Source: an uncultured Chloroflexota bacterium (GTDB taxonomy: Bacteria > Chloroflexota > Dehalococcoidia > UBA3495). From it: a DNA stretch of 15,422 bases. The stretch lies in NCBI GenBank assembly GCA_913052545.1, contig CAJXEF010000030.1, forward strand, positions 1 to 15,422, read 5' to 3'. Below the pieces are notes generated by a model. The model was not told where the DNA came from. It searched no databases and saw only the letters and a list, made by a program, of their open reading frames with translations. Below, in pieces: positions 13,807 through 15,422 of this stretch (its first letter is position 1; each line of letters begins with the position of its first letter). Made by a program: the position numbers and the translations under genes.

Positions 13807-13834
13807 AATGTATCACTAACATAGTCATTGTGAA
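13807..13834 (-). promoter_or_regulatory. Possible promoter for the GlcG/HbpS-like gene
   Basis: On the minus strand TTCACA (13834-13829) and TACATT (13812-13807) are separated by 16 bases. They match 5 of 6 and 4 of 6 consensus positions. The leader would be about 50 bases. Confidence 0.35.
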
Positions 13835-13879
13835 CCTGCAGTTGAACTCATCCCATTATAGGGGCTAATATTAACCTCG

Positions 13880-13906
13880 TTGACTCCCTAAAACAAATAA
13901 TATATG
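13880..13906 (+). promoter_or_regulatory. Possible promoter for the LLM oxidoreductase gene
   Basis: TTGACT (13880-13885, 5 of 6) lies 15 bases before TATATG (13901-13906, 4 of 6). The start of transcription would fall close to the GAGGTG ribosome site at 13911-13916, so the leader would be very short. The short spacer and crowding lower confidence. Confidence 0.3.
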
Positions 13907-13920
13907 TGTAGAGGTGACAT

Positions 13921-14865
13921 ATGCATTTCGGTTTTTATCTACCGAATCATGGGCCTACAGCCCGGCCCGAACCTCTGAAAGCCATAGCTCAACTAGGTGA
14001 TGAGCTAGGATTCTATTGTATGGTAGCAGGAGACCACATACTGGTCCCTAAACAAATCGAATCTCCTTATCCCTATACAATCGGGGGCGAATTCCACGGC
14101 GCTGGAAGCGGAGAATATTTTGAACAATTGACGTTATTAACTTATCTCGCGGGAGTTACAAAAAGCATCCGTCTAGTACCTAGTGTCATGATCGTCCCTT
14201 ATCGCCCTCCGTTACTAGCAGCCAAGATACTTGCGACTCTTGACGTTCTTTCGGAAGGAAGACTGACTTTAGGAGTAGGAGTAGGTTGGATGGAAGAAGA
14301 ATTTTCTGCATTAGACGCCCCACCTTTTTCAGAGCGGGGGGCAGCAACTGATGAATATTTGCGAGCCTTCAAAGAATTATGGAGTAGCGATAACCCAACC
14401 TTTAACGGAAAGTACTGTCAATTCTCTAATATACAGTTCTTACCCAAGCCCCTTCAAACCCCGCATCCTCCTATCTGGGTAGGCGGTCAAAGTAAGGCAG
14501 CAATACGTAGAGCAGCACAGTTGGGTAATGGGTGGCATCCTGTGGGAGCCATACCGGCTGTACCGCTTGAACCCGAAGAACTGGCTGCAAATATCCAAAT
14601 TCTTCACAATTTCGCCGAATCGTCTGGTAGAAATCCAAATGAGTTGGATATAGCAATGAAAACACCTTTATATGATTCGTCCAACTCTTTCGACGCACAG
14701 AGACGTAGGTTTTCTGGAACAAATGAAGAGGTCTTACAAGACATCCAAATCTATTCGGACATTGGAACGACCCATATAATATTCGATATCCGGGGCGACG
14801 ACCTGAACCAAGCGTTAGAACGACTCGACTGGTTCGCGAGTGACATTATGTCCAACGTTGACTGA
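13921..14865 (+). CDS. Luciferase-like (LLM class) flavin- or F420-dependent oxidoreductase
   Basis: Single-component TIM-barrel oxidoreductase of the bacterial-luciferase superfamily, 314 residues, normal length. Visible features: MHFGFYLPNHGP at the start, GDELGFYCMVAGDH (26-39), KSIRLVPSVMIVPYRPPLLAAK (81-102), and the superfamily core LDVLSEGRLTLGVGVGWMEEEF (107-128) and PIWVGGQSKAAIRRAAQLGNGW (184-205). The GVGVGWMEEEFSAL string and the PHPPIWVGG region resemble F420-dependent members more than two-component FMN monooxygenases, but cofactor choice cannot be settled by eye. It starts at ATG 13921 with GAGGTG four bases upstream. The alpha/beta hydrolase gene starts 49 bases after its stop, so the two are probably one operon. 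Substrate unknown; LLM proteins in such clusters often oxidise or desulfonate small organic compounds. Confidence 0.92.
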   Translation: MHFGFYLPNHGPTARPEPLKAIAQLGDELGFYCMVAGDHILVPKQIESPYPYTIGGEFHGAGSGEYFEQLTLLTYLAGVTKSIRLVPSVMIVPYRPPLLAAKILATLDVLSEGRLTLGVGVGWMEEEFSALDAPPFSERGAATDEYLRAFKELWSSDNPTFNGKYCQFSNIQFLPKPLQTPHPPIWVGGQSKAAIRRAAQLGNGWHPVGAIPAVPLEPEELAANIQILHNFAESSGRNPNELDIAMKTPLYDSSNSFDAQRRRFSGTNEEVLQDIQIYSDIGTTHIIFDIRGDDLNQALERLDWFASDIMSNVD

Positions 14866-14914
14866 CCTATGGCCATCCAACTGTCGGCCATAAATATTTT
14901 TGGTAGGGGAAGAT

Positions 14915-15422
14915 ATGAAAATTCAATTGAATGACGGTATGGAACTTTTCTACACAATAGACGACTTTACTGATCCTTGGACCACTCCAGAGACCATCGT
15001 CCTCCATCACGGCATGGCCAAAAATCACTCTCTTTGGTATGGATGGATTCCTATACTAGCCAGAAAATACCGGGTCATAAGGTTCGATATGCGTGGCATG
15101 GGTCAATCCGATGTGCCCGATCCCGGATATCCCTGGACAGTAGAGAACTTTGCAAACGATCTTTTAGATCTGGTCAATAAACTAGACCTCAACCGATTCC
15201 ATCTTATTGGAGAAACAGTAGGCGGATCTATTTCAATGAAATTCGCCACGGAACATCAGGATAGACTTCTTTCCTTAACAGCTTGTACATCGCCTACCAG
15301 TTTTAACGACCCCCATCATGCTGAAAGCGCCGACCTAATCGAAAAAGAAGGAATCAACGCATGGGTCGAAAGTACTATAGGTAGACGGCTAGATCCTCAA
15401 ATCGTAGACCCTGCTTTTACTC
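14915..15422 (+). CDS. Alpha/beta-fold hydrolase, N-terminal part (3' truncated by window), Thr at nucleophile position
   Basis: The first 169 codons of an alpha/beta hydrolase that continues past the window. The start ATG (14915) has GGGGAAG just upstream. Recognisable elements: oxyanion HHGMAKN (31-37), YRVIRFDMRGMGQSD (52-66, the usual D-x-R-G-x-G-x-S), and the nucleophile elbow LIGETVGGSI (97-106). The elbow reads G-E-T101-V-G where GxSxG is expected, so Thr occupies the usual Ser position. The His and acid of the triad are outside the window. It may be an active hydrolase with Thr, a non-hydrolytic member or an enzyme with another mechanism. It follows the LLM gene by 49 bases, probably in the same operon; such pairs often act in sequence on an ester, enol-lactone or diketone. 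Substrate unknown. Confidence 0.9.
   Translation, partial: MKIQLNDGMELFYTIDDFTDPWTTPETIVLHHGMAKNHSLWYGWIPILARKYRVIRFDMRGMGQSDVPDPGYPWTVENFANDLLDLVNKLDLNRFHLIGETVGGSISMKFATEHQDRLLSLTACTSPTSFNDPHHAESADLIEKEGINAWVESTIGRRLDPQIVDPAFT

Noticed and set aside
14977..15180. Plus-strand open frame of 67 codons near the end
   Set aside because: It is out of frame inside the alpha/beta hydrolase, which shows clear motifs in the main frame.
1..15422. tRNA, rRNA, CRISPR array, insertion sequence or prophage
   Set aside because: I saw no cloverleaf with a conserved TTC arm, no regularly spaced repeats, no transposase or integrase motif and no long terminal inverted repeats. The absence is by eye only; a covariance-model and repeat search would settle it.

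Overview
The window looks like a stretch of a moderately AT-rich bacterial chromosome from an uncultured heterotroph. My best guess is a Chloroflexota lineage of the SAR202 / Dehalococcoidia type. The guess rests on the mix of families packed together: a mandelate-racemase-type enolase-superfamily enzyme, a luciferase-like (LLM) flavin/F420 oxidoreductase, a cyclase-family hydrolase, a PIG-L deacetylase, a NIPSNAP protein, a GlcG/HbpS-like protein and a class III-like zinc alcohol dehydrogenase, together with frequent TTG starts. It is inference, since no rRNA or other marker is present. I see no rRNA, tRNA, CRISPR array, insertion sequence, integrase or phage gene.

Layout. Bases 1-1261 (+) hold the C-terminal part of a UvrD/PcrA helicase. 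Convergent to it, 5425-1327 (-) is a three-gene export operon: a very long HlyD/MacA-type membrane fusion protein, a MacB/LolD-type ABC ATPase and a MacB/FtsX-type permease. Both internal junctions are 4-nt stop/start overlaps. A 296-nt divergent spacer with a recognisable promoter leads into a plus-strand run: zinc alcohol dehydrogenase (5722), a GNAT acetyltransferase (6956) and an MFS transporter of the monocarboxylate type (7402). Facing this run is a minus-strand set read from right to left: a small three-helix membrane protein (12388), a PIG-L deacetylase (11901), a 299-nt gap, then a ThDP-binding decarboxylase beta-type subunit (10891), an enolase-superfamily enzyme (10197) and a NIPSNAP protein (9062). 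From 12616 onward come a plus-strand cyclase-family hydrolase, a convergent GlcG/HbpS-like protein, a plus-strand LLM oxidoreductase and the first 169 codons of an alpha/beta hydrolase that runs off the end.

How the genes may work together. From about 5.7 kb onward the window reads as accessory catabolism of small organic acids. A monocarboxylate-type transporter could bring in an acid, the enolase-superfamily enzyme could dehydrate or isomerise it, the ThDP protein could decarboxylate a 2-oxo acid, and the alcohol dehydrogenase could act on the resulting aldehyde or alcohol. The cyclase, LLM and alpha/beta hydrolase genes would add ring-opening, oxygenation and hydrolysis. This is a hypothesis from neighbourhood, not a demonstrated pathway.

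The most notable points are non-canonical residues at usually catalytic positions in three neighbouring enzymes (KTQ for KxK in the enolase, HTGTHIT for HxGTHxD in the cyclase, GETVG for GxSxG in the alpha/beta hydrolase). Others are an orphan ThDP beta-type subunit, a roughly 380-residue helical insertion in the membrane fusion protein, and a perfect 16-bp inverted repeat inside the GNAT gene.
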